A program made the translations under genes and the position numbers. From positions 1 through 64,000 of the forward strand of contig CAJTUI010000003.1 of NCBI GenBank assembly GCA_910579705.1: DNA of 64,000 nt, given 5' to 3'. How positions within the stretch are numbered: the stretch's first letter is position 1; each line of letters begins with the position of its first letter. Under the pieces are notes generated by a model. It was not told the DNA's origin. It did not search any database and worked only from the letters and a program-made list of their open reading frames with translations. The stretch is from an uncultured Christensenella sp. (GTDB lineage Bacteria > Bacillota > Clostridia > Christensenellales > Borkfalkiaceae). This document shows, piece after piece, positions 22,975-32,098 of this stretch.

Positions 22975-23810
22975 TTTCTTTCCCCCAGAAGATGCACGAA
23001 AATCTCCTCTACCGTGGGGATTTTCACCTTTATACCGTCGCCTGAAATATTTTTGTCTTTGGTAAGGAAGGTGTATCCGAACATAGATTTCTGAACGCCC
23101 AGCGCGCCGACCTCCATTTCGGGAGTGAAGCTCTCGCTCTGGACAAGGCGGTATCTTTCCGTAAGCGTTTCCTTATCCTCGTCCAGCGTTATTCTGCCGT
23201 CCTCCATCATTACGATGTAGTCGGCGATTTTATCCAGGTCCTCGGTGATATGCGTGGAAAACAGCACCGTGTGGTTTTCGTTCATCATATAGTCCTGAAT
23301 AAGCCCCACCACCTCGCTCCTGTCAAACGGGTCTATACCGGAAGTCGGCTCGTCTAAAATGAGTATGTCGGCATTGCGGCACAGCGCTAAAATAATACAG
23401 TACTTTCTCTGCATACCGTATGAAAATTTGCTTATGCGCCTGTCGGACGGAAGATTGAACTTAGCCATAAGCCGCTTGTACATTTCCGTGTCGAAATTCT
23501 TGTAAACCGACCGGTAAAGCTTTAAAAGCTTTTTCGGCTTACTGCCTATGTTGAAGTGCGGCGTATCGAAAACGCACGCGATATTTCCGAGCACCTCCGC
23601 CTCGTGCCCCGCGAATTTCAGTCCGCCGTAGAGAATACTGCCTTCATTGGCGTCCTGCTGGCGCATAATAGTCTTGATAAGCGTGGATTTACCCGCGCCG
23701 TTTCTGCCTATAAGCCCCGTTATACAGCCCTTTCTTATGTTCAGATTGAGTCTGTCAAGCCTGAACGAGCCGAAGTCTACCGTTAAATCGTTAATTTCCA
23801 ATCCGTACAT
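22971..23810 (-). CDS. ABC transporter ATP-binding protein (YtrB-like)
   Basis: 279 residues. Walker A is GRNGAGKST, the signature is the variant KFSYGMQRK, Walker B is ILILDEPTSGID, and the H-loop is FSTHITED. The C-terminal 80 residues are a variable domain. It belongs to the GntR-ATPase-permease-permease unit; the regulator gene stops 2 nt before this start. Confidence 0.9.
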   Translation of the reverse strand: MYGLEINDLTVDFGSFRLDRLNLNIRKGCITGLIGRNGAGKSTLIKTIMRQQDANEGSILYGGLKFAGHEAEVLGNIACVFDTPHFNIGSKPKKLLKLYRSVYKNFDTEMYKRLMAKFNLPSDRRISKFSYGMQRKYCIILALCRNADILILDEPTSGIDPFDRSEVVGLIQDYMMNENHTVLFSTHITEDLDKIADYIVMMEDGRITLDEDKETLTERYRLVQSESFTPEMEVGALGVQKSMFGYTFLTKDKNISGDGIKVKIPTVEEIFVHLLGERK

Positions 23811-23811
23811 A

Positions 23812-24183
23812 TTAAATCTCCCATATCTCTCTGATTAACCGTTTTACGGTTTCGCCGCCTACCGAATTGCGCTTTGCAAACGCCTGAATATCTTTAAGGC
23901 GCGCGCGGATTTCGTTTACCGCAAAGCTTTCCGCTTTGTCCCTGTCGAACTCCGCAACGTAAACGCCCTTGCCCTGCACCGTGTACAGATACCCCTCCGC
24001 GCACAAATCGTCATAGGCGCGTTTGGCGGTAACTATACCCAGTTTAAGTTCTCTTGCCAGCGTGCGTATGGACGGCAACATACTGTCCGGCGGTAAATCG
24101 CCGCGTATTATCTGTCCTCTTAGCTGGCTTTTAATCTGCTCGTAAATCGGAACGCCCGATTCGAATGAAATCAATATGTTCAT
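23812..24183 (-). CDS. GntR-family regulator, YtrA subfamily
   Basis: 123 residues. The winged HTH has PIYEQIKSQLRGQIIRGDLPPDSMLPSIRTLARELKL and VTAKRAYDDLCAEGYL. The short C-terminal dimerisation tail (about 45 residues), without a ligand domain, defines the YtrA group. AAGGA precedes the ATG. It heads the ABC operon. An inverted repeat overlaps its own promoter, so it is probably an autorepressor. Confidence 0.92.
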   Translation of the reverse strand: MNILISFESGVPIYEQIKSQLRGQIIRGDLPPDSMLPSIRTLARELKLGIVTAKRAYDDLCAEGYLYTVQGKGVYVAEFDRDKAESFAVNEIRARLKDIQAFAKRNSVGGETVKRLIREIWEI

Positions 24184-24197
24184 AATTGTTCCTTACC

Positions 24198-24237
24198 GTA
24201 TCTACTGTGATTATACAATAGATACAGTTGTCTGTCA
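24198..24237 (-). promoter_or_regulatory. promoter and operator of the ytr-like operon
   Basis: TTGACA (24232-24237), 17 nt, TATAAT (24209-24214) on the minus strand. Inverted arms GTATCTA (24198-24204) and TAGATAC (24219-24225), separated by 14 nt, straddle the -10. Confidence 0.75.
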
Positions 24238-24252
24238 AGAGGTTTTTTAAAA

Positions 24253-24289
24253 AAAATTATGCGGGCGCGCGGAATGTTCCGCGCGCCCG
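24253..24289 (-). terminator. terminator of the MacB-like operon
   Basis: CGGGCGCGCGGAA and TTCCGCGCGCCCG (24262-24289); on the minus strand the hairpin is followed by a run of T. Confidence 0.85.
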
Positions 24290-24296
24290 ATAAGGT

Positions 24297-26249
24297 TTAT
24301 TCGATTGCTTTAAGGCTTTCGTTCATATTTATTTTTACTATCTTGCGCCTTAGAATCAGGGCGACAAGGCCGGTAAAGAGCAAAACCACAACGGGTGCAA
24401 TCAGCCACATAAACCAGCTTATTCCCCCGATTGTGCCGAAGCCCATTGTCCTGAACACCATATAGATAAGGAACGCCGAAAGCGGGTATCCGAAGACTAT
24501 GCCTATTGCGGAGTTTATAAACACTTCGCGGTAGATGTAGCCCGTGACTTCCCTGTCGTAATAGCCGAGAACCATTAAGGTGGCTATTTCGCGGTTGCGC
24601 TCGCTTATGTTTATATTGGTAAGCGTGTAAATGACTATCGCCGTCAACAGGCCCGCAAACACCACTATAACGGCGGCGATGCCTATTATCGCGGCCGAGC
24701 CGAAGTCCTGAAAAAGACACATATCCAGAAGACCCAGCCCCGCCATAACCAGCGCGGTTGAAACGGCCACGGAAAATACGGTCATTATAAATCGGCTCTT
24801 ATACCGGAGCACGTTGCGCATAGTGGACTTGTATTTGAACGACAGTCTGTTCCAGATAACGCCTATTCTTTCGAGAATGACTTTCTTACCCGCGCGCGGA
24901 GGCTTGGGGCGCAGTAAGGTTGCGGGGCGCTCGCCCGTGAGTTTGTAGCCCGAAATCACGGTCGCGACAAGCGTGGCCGCAACTATCAGCGTAAACGAGA
25001 TTATATAGAACACGACCGCAACGTGCGCCGATACGGGCGGCATATAGAAACTGTAATTAAATACGTAATAGATGAGATGCGCCAGTCCCAGCCCGACGAA
25101 GTACGCGCCCGCGCCGCCTATGCCCGTTGCAATAAGCGCAAACAGAAGATACTTGGATATTATGTCCGTGGACGAGTAACCCAGAGTTCTCAGACACGCT
25201 ATCTGCGACCGCTCCTCTTCGAGAAGTCTTGTCATTGTGGAAAGAACGACGAGCGCGGTCACAAGAAGGAATACGACCATTAATATATAGCCTATTCCCG
25301 CAACTTTGTCGGAATAGGATTTCAGGGATTTGAAGGAATAGTTGTCGTAAAGAGTTATTACCTCTACGTCGCCGAGCGCGGCGGCTATCTCCGCCTCGCC
25401 CTTTTCTATAACGTTTTTATAGCGCCAGCCGAACGCGGAAAACTGGCCCCTGTCTTCAAGCGCGACGTAAATATCGCCTATACCGATAAACGGTCTGTCC
25501 ATTGCGTCGGGGAGCTGCGGAACGACTGATTTCAGCGTGGGAATAAGCGTCCTTGATATGTAAAACACGTTTTCAAGGCAGTCCATATCTTCCGTGCCCG
25601 TAGTGGTGTCGGGCATATTTTCAACGTCGTTGTTATAGCTCGGCTCGCCGTCGTTTGCGAACGTAAGCGGGCTTTGCACTATCCCGCCGACCGTGACCTC
25701 TACGGGCGTGAGCCGTGACAGCAAAGAAAGAGTATTCGCGTCAAGCTCCGTTCCGTTCTGCTCGCTCAGTTTTACGAGAATATCCTTAAAGTCCAGCGTT
25801 ATTTTGTCGCCCACTGACGTGCCTTTAATCACGTTGTCCGCGCGTTCTGCGTAAATGCGTAAATTCGGGTCGTCAACCCCGCCTTCCATCACGTCGGGCA
25901 CGTTTACCGTCCATTCGTCGAAGTCGAGAAAGTAATACCTGACGGAGCGTTTCTCGCCGACTTTTATATCGAGAGAGTTGCCCGTATTGACAGTCGCGCC
26001 GTCGAAAAGCTTTTTTATCCGCTCCGTATCCTCATCGGTAAATCCGTTTTCCGCCTTGCTTTTTATTATGAAGTCGCTCACCGTCTGCGCTTTGTAATAG
26101 TCGGTCATCGAATAGTTTATTTTATCGGTCGAAGAACCGATACCCGAAACGAACCCGACCGAAACGAGCACCATAAATATAAGCGACAAAAGGCGGGTGA
26201 CGTGTTTTTCAAACATTCGCCACAGCGTCTTTAAATAGGTTTTTATCAC
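24297..26249 (-). CDS. FtsX-like/MacB-type ABC permease
   Basis: 650 residues. One N-terminal helix (about 17-36) is followed by a periplasm-type extracytoplasmic domain of about 270 residues. Three helices with FtsX features follow (about 310-425), then a cytoplasmic stretch, a further helix near 480 and a second FtsX-like set (about 515-640). GTG start at 26249 with GAGGAG upstream. It lies 32 nt after its ATPase gene. Substrate unknown; such pairs export lipids or peptides, or transmit signals. Confidence 0.88.
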   Translation of the reverse strand: MIKTYLKTLWRMFEKHVTRLLSLIFMVLVSVGFVSGIGSSTDKINYSMTDYYKAQTVSDFIIKSKAENGFTDEDTERIKKLFDGATVNTGNSLDIKVGEKRSVRYYFLDFDEWTVNVPDVMEGGVDDPNLRIYAERADNVIKGTSVGDKITLDFKDILVKLSEQNGTELDANTLSLLSRLTPVEVTVGGIVQSPLTFANDGEPSYNNDVENMPDTTTGTEDMDCLENVFYISRTLIPTLKSVVPQLPDAMDRPFIGIGDIYVALEDRGQFSAFGWRYKNVIEKGEAEIAAALGDVEVITLYDNYSFKSLKSYSDKVAGIGYILMVVFLLVTALVVLSTMTRLLEEERSQIACLRTLGYSSTDIISKYLLFALIATGIGGAGAYFVGLGLAHLIYYVFNYSFYMPPVSAHVAVVFYIISFTLIVAATLVATVISGYKLTGERPATLLRPKPPRAGKKVILERIGVIWNRLSFKYKSTMRNVLRYKSRFIMTVFSVAVSTALVMAGLGLLDMCLFQDFGSAAIIGIAAVIVVFAGLLTAIVIYTLTNINISERNREIATLMVLGYYDREVTGYIYREVFINSAIGIVFGYPLSAFLIYMVFRTMGFGTIGGISWFMWLIAPVVVLLFTGLVALILRRKIVKINMNESLKAIE

Positions 26250-26281
26250 CGCTCAATCTCCTCGTCTTTAAACAGCTTCTA

Positions 26282-26983
26282 TCACCACTCGATCTCTTCT
26301 ATCGGTCTGGGGGTTGCGTTGGTTTCTATTCGCTCTATCATACCGCTCTTTATGTATACGACCTTATCTGCCATATCCTTCAAAGCGGCGTTGTGGGTGA
26401 CGATTATAACAAGGCGTTTGCGCTGTTTTGAAACGTCGTATAATAGTTTGAGTATCTTCTTGCCCGTTTCGTAATCGAGCGCGCCCGTAGGCTCGTCGCA
26501 GAGCAGAAGTTTGGGATTTTTTGCCATAGCGCGCGCGATAGAAACACGCTGTTGCTCGCCGCCGGAAAGCTGGGCGGGGAAATTGTTAAGCCGCTCGCCG
26601 AGCCCGACTTCCTTTAAAACCTCTTCGGGGTTTAAATGGTTTTTACAGATTTCAACCGCAATTTCCACGTTTTCCAACGCGGTTAAATTGGGCATTAAAT
26701 TATAGAACTGGAACACAAACCCAACGTCGTTCCTGCGGTATTCTGTAAGCCCGCGCTTGTTGAGCGCAGTTACTTCCTTTCCGTCCAGCACAATTTTGCC
26801 GTCCGTTGCGCCGTCCATTCCGCCGAGAAGGTTCAAAAGCGTGGTCTTGCCCGCTCCAGAGGAGCCGAGCACCACAACAAACTCTCCGTCCTCCAGCTCG
26901 AACGACACGTTTTTAAGCGCCTCAACCGTCACCGTGCCTACTTTATAATTTTTTCCTACGTCGCTTAAATAAAGAAAACTCAT
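26282..26983 (-). CDS. LolD/MacB-type ABC ATPase
   Basis: 233 residues. Walker A GSSGAGKTT, signature LSGGEQQR, Walker B LLLCDEPTGALD, H-loop IVTHN. FVFQFYNLMPNLTALENVE is the typical Q-loop region of the MacB family. It pairs with the FtsX-like permease downstream. AAAGGG precedes the ATG. Confidence 0.94.
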   Translation of the reverse strand: MSFLYLSDVGKNYKVGTVTVEALKNVSFELEDGEFVVVLGSSGAGKTTLLNLLGGMDGATDGKIVLDGKEVTALNKRGLTEYRRNDVGFVFQFYNLMPNLTALENVEIAVEICKNHLNPEEVLKEVGLGERLNNFPAQLSGGEQQRVSIARAMAKNPKLLLCDEPTGALDYETGKKILKLLYDVSKQRKRLVIIVTHNAALKDMADKVVYIKSGMIERIETNATPRPIEEIEW

Positions 26984-27003
26984 AAAAACCCTTTGAAATA
27001 TCG

Positions 27004-27639
27004 TTATCGTTCCGTTGTGGACGGGGCGTGGCCGTCCTGTGTTTCGGGTGTAGTTTGAGGAGCGGGCACAGTTTGCGCCTCGGGCGCGGTCTGCGTTTCG
27101 GGGCCGTCCGAAAGATTTAAAACCCCGCCTTCGGTCTTAACCGCAAACGCCGCCTTGATTGTATTAAGTTCTTCCTTTGTCAGCTTTTCCTTCGCCACGG
27201 GATAGGCGCTGTTGCCGTTGATATGCAAAAACAGATAATTCTTCGTTTCACGCACCTTCGCTATCTGGTTATTATAAACCTTTGCGTTGGCGACGGTTTC
27301 GCCGTTCACCGTTTCGCTTAAAGTAAAGAAATCCCTGAAAAATTCGTACGAACTGACCCTGTTTGACGAGCGCATTTTCTCTTCGGCTTTACCGAGCACG
27401 AACGAAAGATAAAAGCCGAGGCCGAGGAATATGGCGAATACAATGAGTATAAAATAAAATCCGTCGTCCTCTAAATCGGTAAAAAACGAAATTATCTGAA
27501 ACGCAGTAAACGCCGCTACGCCGATCGCGCCGACAATTATTAAAACAAGCGAAAGTTTATGCGCCGAACGCGACATTTCTTTTTGCATTTTATCGTCCAG
27601 CACGGTGTCGACCATTATACTTTTATGCTCCGTAACCAT
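27004..27639 (-). CDS. membrane protein with a YcxB-like domain
   Basis: 211 residues. Two helices (about 28-52 and 60-82) are followed by a domain with SYEFFRDFFTLSETVNGETV and YLFLHINGNSAYPVAKEKLT, like YcxB-type proteins. The last 35 residues are low-complexity Pro/Thr/Gln (PETQTAPEAQTVPAPQT), probably disordered. GGAGG is present before the ATG. It leads the MacB-like operon. Function unknown. Confidence 0.7.
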   Translation of the reverse strand: MVTEHKSIMVDTVLDDKMQKEMSRSAHKLSLVLIIVGAIGVAAFTAFQIISFFTDLEDDGFYFILIVFAIFLGLGFYLSFVLGKAEEKMRSSNRVSSYEFFRDFFTLSETVNGETVANAKVYNNQIAKVRETKNYLFLHINGNSAYPVAKEKLTKEELNTIKAAFAVKTEGGVLNLSDGPETQTAPEAQTVPAPQTTPETQDGHAPSTTER

Positions 27640-27742
27640 ATTCCGCCTCCGTATTTTCTTACTTTAATTCTAGCCCAATATATGCCAAAAGTCAAGTTAA
27701 ATTTTTTTCACAGGCTTTTCATAATCTTTTTCGACAAAAAAA

Positions 27743-27767
27743 GCGCCGCCCGTAAATCGGGCGGCGC
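27743..27767 (-). terminator. terminator of the malQ operon
   Basis: GCGCCGCCCG (27743-27752) and CGGGCGGCGC (27758-27767); on the minus strand it is followed by seven T. It stands 8 nt past the stop of the ATPase gene, the last gene of the unit. Confidence 0.88.
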
Positions 27768-27775
27768 AAAATGCC

Positions 27776-29674
27776 TTAAATTATCCTTATATCCATTTTC
27801 GATTGGATTATCGCAAGCTTTTCGATGTCGGGCAGAATATGCACCGTGCCCGAAACCTGTTCGTCCGCAAGCACGTAAACGGTGTTTTCGCCGACCTTGC
27901 ATACGGCGAACTTTTCCTTGCCGTAGTCCGCAATCTCGACTACCTCCGCCGTTATGCCCTCTTCCGCGAATCTGAAATCATACGGCCCGCACTCGTAACG
28001 CAGGGGCTCGTCAAGCACGCGTTTGACGCCTATCGCGGTTATGAGTTTCTGGGTTATCTCGTCGGGCGCGTCAAGCTTTGCGTCCTCTACGCCGAGGAAG
28101 AATTTAACAACCTTTTTCTTCTTCGTCTTGCCCTTCTCCTCTACGGTTTCCTCCACTTTTTCTTTGAGAAGTTTACCGTTAAGGCAGGAAGTCTGCGGCA
28201 TACTCTCTATAACCGTTTCGCCGCCGCTGAGCACGGAAATCCGCTTTAAATCTATCTCGACCTTGGCCTTACCCTCTTTCACCTGTTCGGGCGTGACCGC
28301 AAACATTCTCCTGCCCGAAACTTCGAACGAAACGAGATTTTTACCGTTAATCTCCTCGCAGGAAACAACGTTGACGTCTATTCCATCGCCGAAATCCAGA
28401 GCGTCGGTCGGGATAAGCAACTCACCCTTGCAGTCCTTGCAGTTTATAGCGGGCGGCAACATCACCTCGTTTCCGAGGAAACTAAGCTTTCCGCCCTTCG
28501 CCTCGCAGTCCACATAGTTATATTCGGGTATGCGGGGCAGGATACTCTCTTCCGTTTCGATATCGAAAAGGTGAACGTGGTTCATATCCAGCGCGACATC
28601 TATTATCTCGCCAGTCCTGAAATCCGTTTCCCCGCGCGCCTCGAAGATAATCCTCGTTGCGCTTTCGGTATAGCCGTCGCCGTCCATATTAATATCGCCG
28701 TAAATAAGCGTCTGGTTGCCCAGCTCTTCCTTGTGCGAAATCTTGACCTTTATAACCGCCGCGTTTTTGTCCGCCTTGTCGGCCACGCACAGGTTTTCCG
28801 CGCGCAGTCCTATGCAGACTTTCCTGTCGCCGTTAAGATAAGCGGGGCGCGCCTTGTACAGCATAGAATACGGGACGGTGATTTTCGCGTCCGAATACTC
28901 GAACTTGATTTCCACCTCTTCGCCTTTCTTTAACAGCGTTCCCTCGAAAAAGTTCATTTGCGGGGTCCCGATAAAGCCCGCGACGAACTTGTTTCCGGGA
29001 TAATTGTAAAGGTTTTTCGGCGTGTCTATCTGCTGAACGAAACCGTTCTTCATAACTACGATACGCGTGCCCATAGTCATCGCCTCGACCTGATCGTGCG
29101 TGACGTATATGAACGTTGTTTTAAGCCGCGCGTGCAGTTTGGAAATTTCCGCGCGCATCTGCGTCCTCAACTTCGCGTCCAGATTGGAAAGAGGTTCGTC
29201 CAGAAGCATAACCTTGGGTTCGCGCACAATCGCGCGGCCAAGCGAAACCCTCTGGCGCTGTCCGCCCGACATCTCCTTCGGCTTTTTGGCGAGGTATTCG
29301 GTTATACCGAGAATATCCGCCGCCTCCGTAACGCGCCTGTGTATCTCTTCCTTGGAAAGTTTTCTAAGGCGCAGGCCGAACGCAATGTTTTCGTAAACTG
29401 TCATATGCGGATAGAGCGCATAGTTCTGAAACACCATCGCAATATCCCTGTCCTTGGGCTCCACGTCGTTTACGACCATATCGCCAATCGCAAGCTCGCC
29501 CGCGCTGATATCTTCGAGGCCGGCTATCATTCTGAGCGTGGTCGATTTTCCGCAACCCGAGGGGCCGACGAAAACGATAAATTCCTTATCCTCGATTTGC
29601 ATATTGAAATCGTTTACGGCCTTGGTGCCGTTGGGATATACCTTGTAAATATGTTTGAAACTTAATCCTGCCAT
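27776..29674 (-). CDS. maltodextrin ABC transporter ATPase (MsmK/MalK-like), long form
   Basis: 632 residues, while the family is normally about 360-380. Residues 1-235 are a standard CUT1 ATPase with Walker A GPSGCGKST, signature MSGGQRQR, Walker B VMLLDEPLSNLD and H-loop VTHDQ. The first TOBE/MOP-like region follows (about 240-380, with IGLRAENL). An additional 250 residues come next, beta-rich, containing a lysine/glutamate-rich linker (EEKGKTKKKKVVKF) and a part resembling another TOBE unit. The frame is uninterrupted. It is the last gene of the malQ operon, so it is probably dedicated to this transporter. Confidence 0.88.
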   Translation of the reverse strand: MAGLSFKHIYKVYPNGTKAVNDFNMQIEDKEFIVFVGPSGCGKSTTLRMIAGLEDISAGELAIGDMVVNDVEPKDRDIAMVFQNYALYPHMTVYENIAFGLRLRKLSKEEIHRRVTEAADILGITEYLAKKPKEMSGGQRQRVSLGRAIVREPKVMLLDEPLSNLDAKLRTQMRAEISKLHARLKTTFIYVTHDQVEAMTMGTRIVVMKNGFVQQIDTPKNLYNYPGNKFVAGFIGTPQMNFFEGTLLKKGEEVEIKFEYSDAKITVPYSMLYKARPAYLNGDRKVCIGLRAENLCVADKADKNAAVIKVKISHKEELGNQTLIYGDINMDGDGYTESATRIIFEARGETDFRTGEIIDVALDMNHVHLFDIETEESILPRIPEYNYVDCEAKGGKLSFLGNEVMLPPAINCKDCKGELLIPTDALDFGDGIDVNVVSCEEINGKNLVSFEVSGRRMFAVTPEQVKEGKAKVEIDLKRISVLSGGETVIESMPQTSCLNGKLLKEKVEETVEEKGKTKKKKVVKFFLGVEDAKLDAPDEITQKLITAIGVKRVLDEPLRYECGPYDFRFAEEGITAEVVEIADYGKEKFAVCKVGENTVYVLADEQVSGTVHILPDIEKLAIIQSKMDIRII

Positions 29675-29689
29675 TGTTTCCCCTTCCTT

Positions 29690-31219
29690 TTAAGTTAAAA
29701 TAGCTATCGAGTATTTCGGCATAGTCAGCGAGGAGCCGCTCTGCTTGATTTTACCGTCCACGCAAATCCCCTGCGCGAGCGTGCCCTCTATCCCGTTCAC
29801 CGTCTTTTTGTCTTTTCCGAAGTTAATCACAATCTTTATGGTCTGATCTTTATACGTTTTCTGAAACACCAGAATATTGTAATCGTCATAAGCGATACGC
29901 GACGGCGTTCCGCGCATAAGCGCGGGGAACGCGTTGCGCGCGTTGTTGCAGACCTTGAAATAATTGAGTATCGAGCCGCTGTCTTTGAGCTGTTCCTTAA
30001 CCCCGTCGAAAACGTAGTCCTGATGCTGTGTTCCGGGGGGCGGGTTAGTGATGTTGGTCTGCTTGTTGTCCCATAGCATACCGATACGCTTATCCTGATC
30101 GGTCTGAGAACCTATCATACCGATCTCGTCGCCGTAGTAAGTAAAAGTATTGCCCGTATACATAGAAAGCAAACCGTACGCAAACTTGACCTTATCCTCG
30201 TCCCTGCCCGCGTAACCCGCCGCTCTGCCTATGTCGTGGTTGCTTAAAAACGGCGCGGGAATGTTTTCGCCCGCAACGCTTATAAGCGTTTTGACCGAGG
30301 GCCAGTACTCGTCCGCGGAGCCAAGCGTTATCGCCGAGCTGATAGGACAGTCCGCCCCGCCCGCCGCATACGACGCGGGGAAGTAGAAAAAGCTGTCGCA
30401 ACCGCTCTGATAGAAGTCGGCAATGACCGAACGGCTGGACCAGGTTTCGCCGACGATATACGCTTTATCGTTGTACTTGACCGCCGTGTCCTTAATCCAC
30501 TTACAGAAATCTATCGAAAGCTGCTGGCTGTCGAAATAGTACAGACAGCCGTCCAGACGGAACCCGTCCGTTCCGAGGTCGAGCCAGAATTTGATTATAT
30601 TTTCTATCTCCGCCTTGACTTTGTCGTTCGCGAGGTTCAGATCGGGCATACTCGCGTCGAAACGCGACTCATACCAGACTTTGCCGCTCTGGTGGTATCC
30701 GTCGCGGCCGTTTGACGACCAGTTGTAATAATCTACGTACTTGTCGGAGCCGCCCTGCCCGTTCTTATACGCAAGCGCGTCTTTAAACCACGGGTGCACG
30801 GACGACGAATGGTTGACAACGAGGTCGATTATGACCTTGATACCTCTCTCGTGCGCCGCCTCTATAAGCTTGCCGTAGTCTTCGAGCGTGCCGTAAATAG
30901 GCTTGACGCTGTAATAGTCCACCACGTCGTAGCCGTGGTAGCTTGCCGAATTGTTGATAGGCATAAGCCAGATACCCGTGTAACCCAAATCACGGATATA
31001 ATCCAGCTTTTCGGTCACGCCGTTCAGATCGCCGTAGCCGTCTCCGTTGGTGTCGTTATAGGAATAAACGAAAATTTCGTAATAGTTGTCGTACTTGTCG
31101 TCGATAATATTCTCTTCGAGAAGATTGACCTTGCCGCAGGCGGTAAGGCCCGACATCATAAACAGCGCAAGCACGCACGCCGCAACCGCTTTTAAAACCG
31201 AAAAAACTTTTTTGTTCAT
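29690..31219 (-). CDS. surface GH13 alpha-amylase / neopullulanase lipoprotein
   Basis: 509 residues. The signal peptide ends in the lipobox LTAC (Cys28), so it is membrane-anchored outside. GH13 regions are all visible: DLVVNH (I), DGFRLDGCLYYF with the nucleophile Asp (II), VGETW with the acid/base Glu (III) and FLSNHDIG with the stabilising Asp (IV). It would cut alpha-1,4-glucans into oligosaccharides for the MalEFG importer. AAGGG lies 7 nt before the ATG; it starts 3 nt after the malG stop. Confidence 0.92.
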   Translation of the reverse strand: MNKKVFSVLKAVAACVLALFMMSGLTACGKVNLLEENIIDDKYDNYYEIFVYSYNDTNGDGYGDLNGVTEKLDYIRDLGYTGIWLMPINNSASYHGYDVVDYYSVKPIYGTLEDYGKLIEAAHERGIKVIIDLVVNHSSSVHPWFKDALAYKNGQGGSDKYVDYYNWSSNGRDGYHQSGKVWYESRFDASMPDLNLANDKVKAEIENIIKFWLDLGTDGFRLDGCLYYFDSQQLSIDFCKWIKDTAVKYNDKAYIVGETWSSRSVIADFYQSGCDSFFYFPASYAAGGADCPISSAITLGSADEYWPSVKTLISVAGENIPAPFLSNHDIGRAAGYAGRDEDKVKFAYGLLSMYTGNTFTYYGDEIGMIGSQTDQDKRIGMLWDNKQTNITNPPPGTQHQDYVFDGVKEQLKDSGSILNYFKVCNNARNAFPALMRGTPSRIAYDDYNILVFQKTYKDQTIKIVINFGKDKKTVNGIEGTLAQGICVDGKIKQSGSSLTMPKYSIAILT

Positions 31220-31222
31220 AAT

Positions 31223-32098
31223 TTAACCCTTTACGGAACCGCCCGTAACTCCCTCTACATAGTATCTCTGCAACCAGAAGAAAAGCACCGTTATGGGCAC
31301 CGAAACAATAACCGACGCCGCGCAGAACCGCGTGAAGTATTCCGACGCCGTTTCCCTGTTGAGCATTTCTTTCAGGCCGACCGCAACGTTGTAATAATCC
31401 TGGTCGCCGAACGCCATAAGCGAAGCAAACATATACTCGCCCCAGGGCGCAAGAAACGATGTTAAAACGGTGTATATTATTATGGGCTTGGAAAGCGGAA
31501 GAACCACCTTAATAAATACCGTGTGCCTGCTTGCCCCGTCTATACGCGCCGCCTCGTCAAGCGATTTGGGTATGGTATCGAAAAAGCCCTTGCAGATATA
31601 ATAGCCCATACAGGAACTGCCCACGTATACGAGCACAAGCCCGACAAGCCCGAAAGTCTGGGTAAGCCCGACAAGCTTTAACAGGAAGTAAATCGCCGTC
31701 ATTGACATAAAGCCGGGAAACATACCGAGAACGAGCATAAGGTTCATAAGCGGCTTTCTCATTTTGAAACGCAGGCGCGATAACGCGTAGCTGGTAACGA
31801 GAACGATAGCCGTCTGAACAACCGTCACAACGACCGAAATAACGAGCGTTATACCGTACCACTTGGGGAAATTGAAAATGGAAGTGTCCGTAAACAGCTT
31901 GATATAGTTATCGAACGTCCACTGCTTGGGCCAGAAATACATGGTTGCAAGGCCCTGCTCGCCCCTTAACGACTGTAAAACAAGATAGAAGAACGGAAAC
32001 AGCCAGATAATGCTTATAACCACAAGAACGACGTAAATAGCCGCGTTCGTGCCGCGTTCGGCAGCTTTCTTGCTGCGTAATTTTTTCTTCGCCGCCAT
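31223..32098 (-). CDS. malG: maltodextrin ABC permease MalG
   Basis: 291 residues with six membrane helices and the EAA loop DEAARIDGASRHTVFIKVVL, where the ATPase docks. The N-terminus is lysine-rich (AAKKKLRSKKAAERG). It overlaps malF by one nucleotide (TAATG), and GAGGAGG lies inside the malF end. Confidence 0.92.
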   Translation of the reverse strand: MAAKKKLRSKKAAERGTNAAIYVVLVVISIIWLFPFFYLVLQSLRGEQGLATMYFWPKQWTFDNYIKLFTDTSIFNFPKWYGITLVISVVVTVVQTAIVLVTSYALSRLRFKMRKPLMNLMLVLGMFPGFMSMTAIYFLLKLVGLTQTFGLVGLVLVYVGSSCMGYYICKGFFDTIPKSLDEAARIDGASRHTVFIKVVLPLSKPIIIYTVLTSFLAPWGEYMFASLMAFGDQDYYNVAVGLKEMLNRETASEYFTRFCAASVIVSVPITVLFFWLQRYYVEGVTGGSVKG

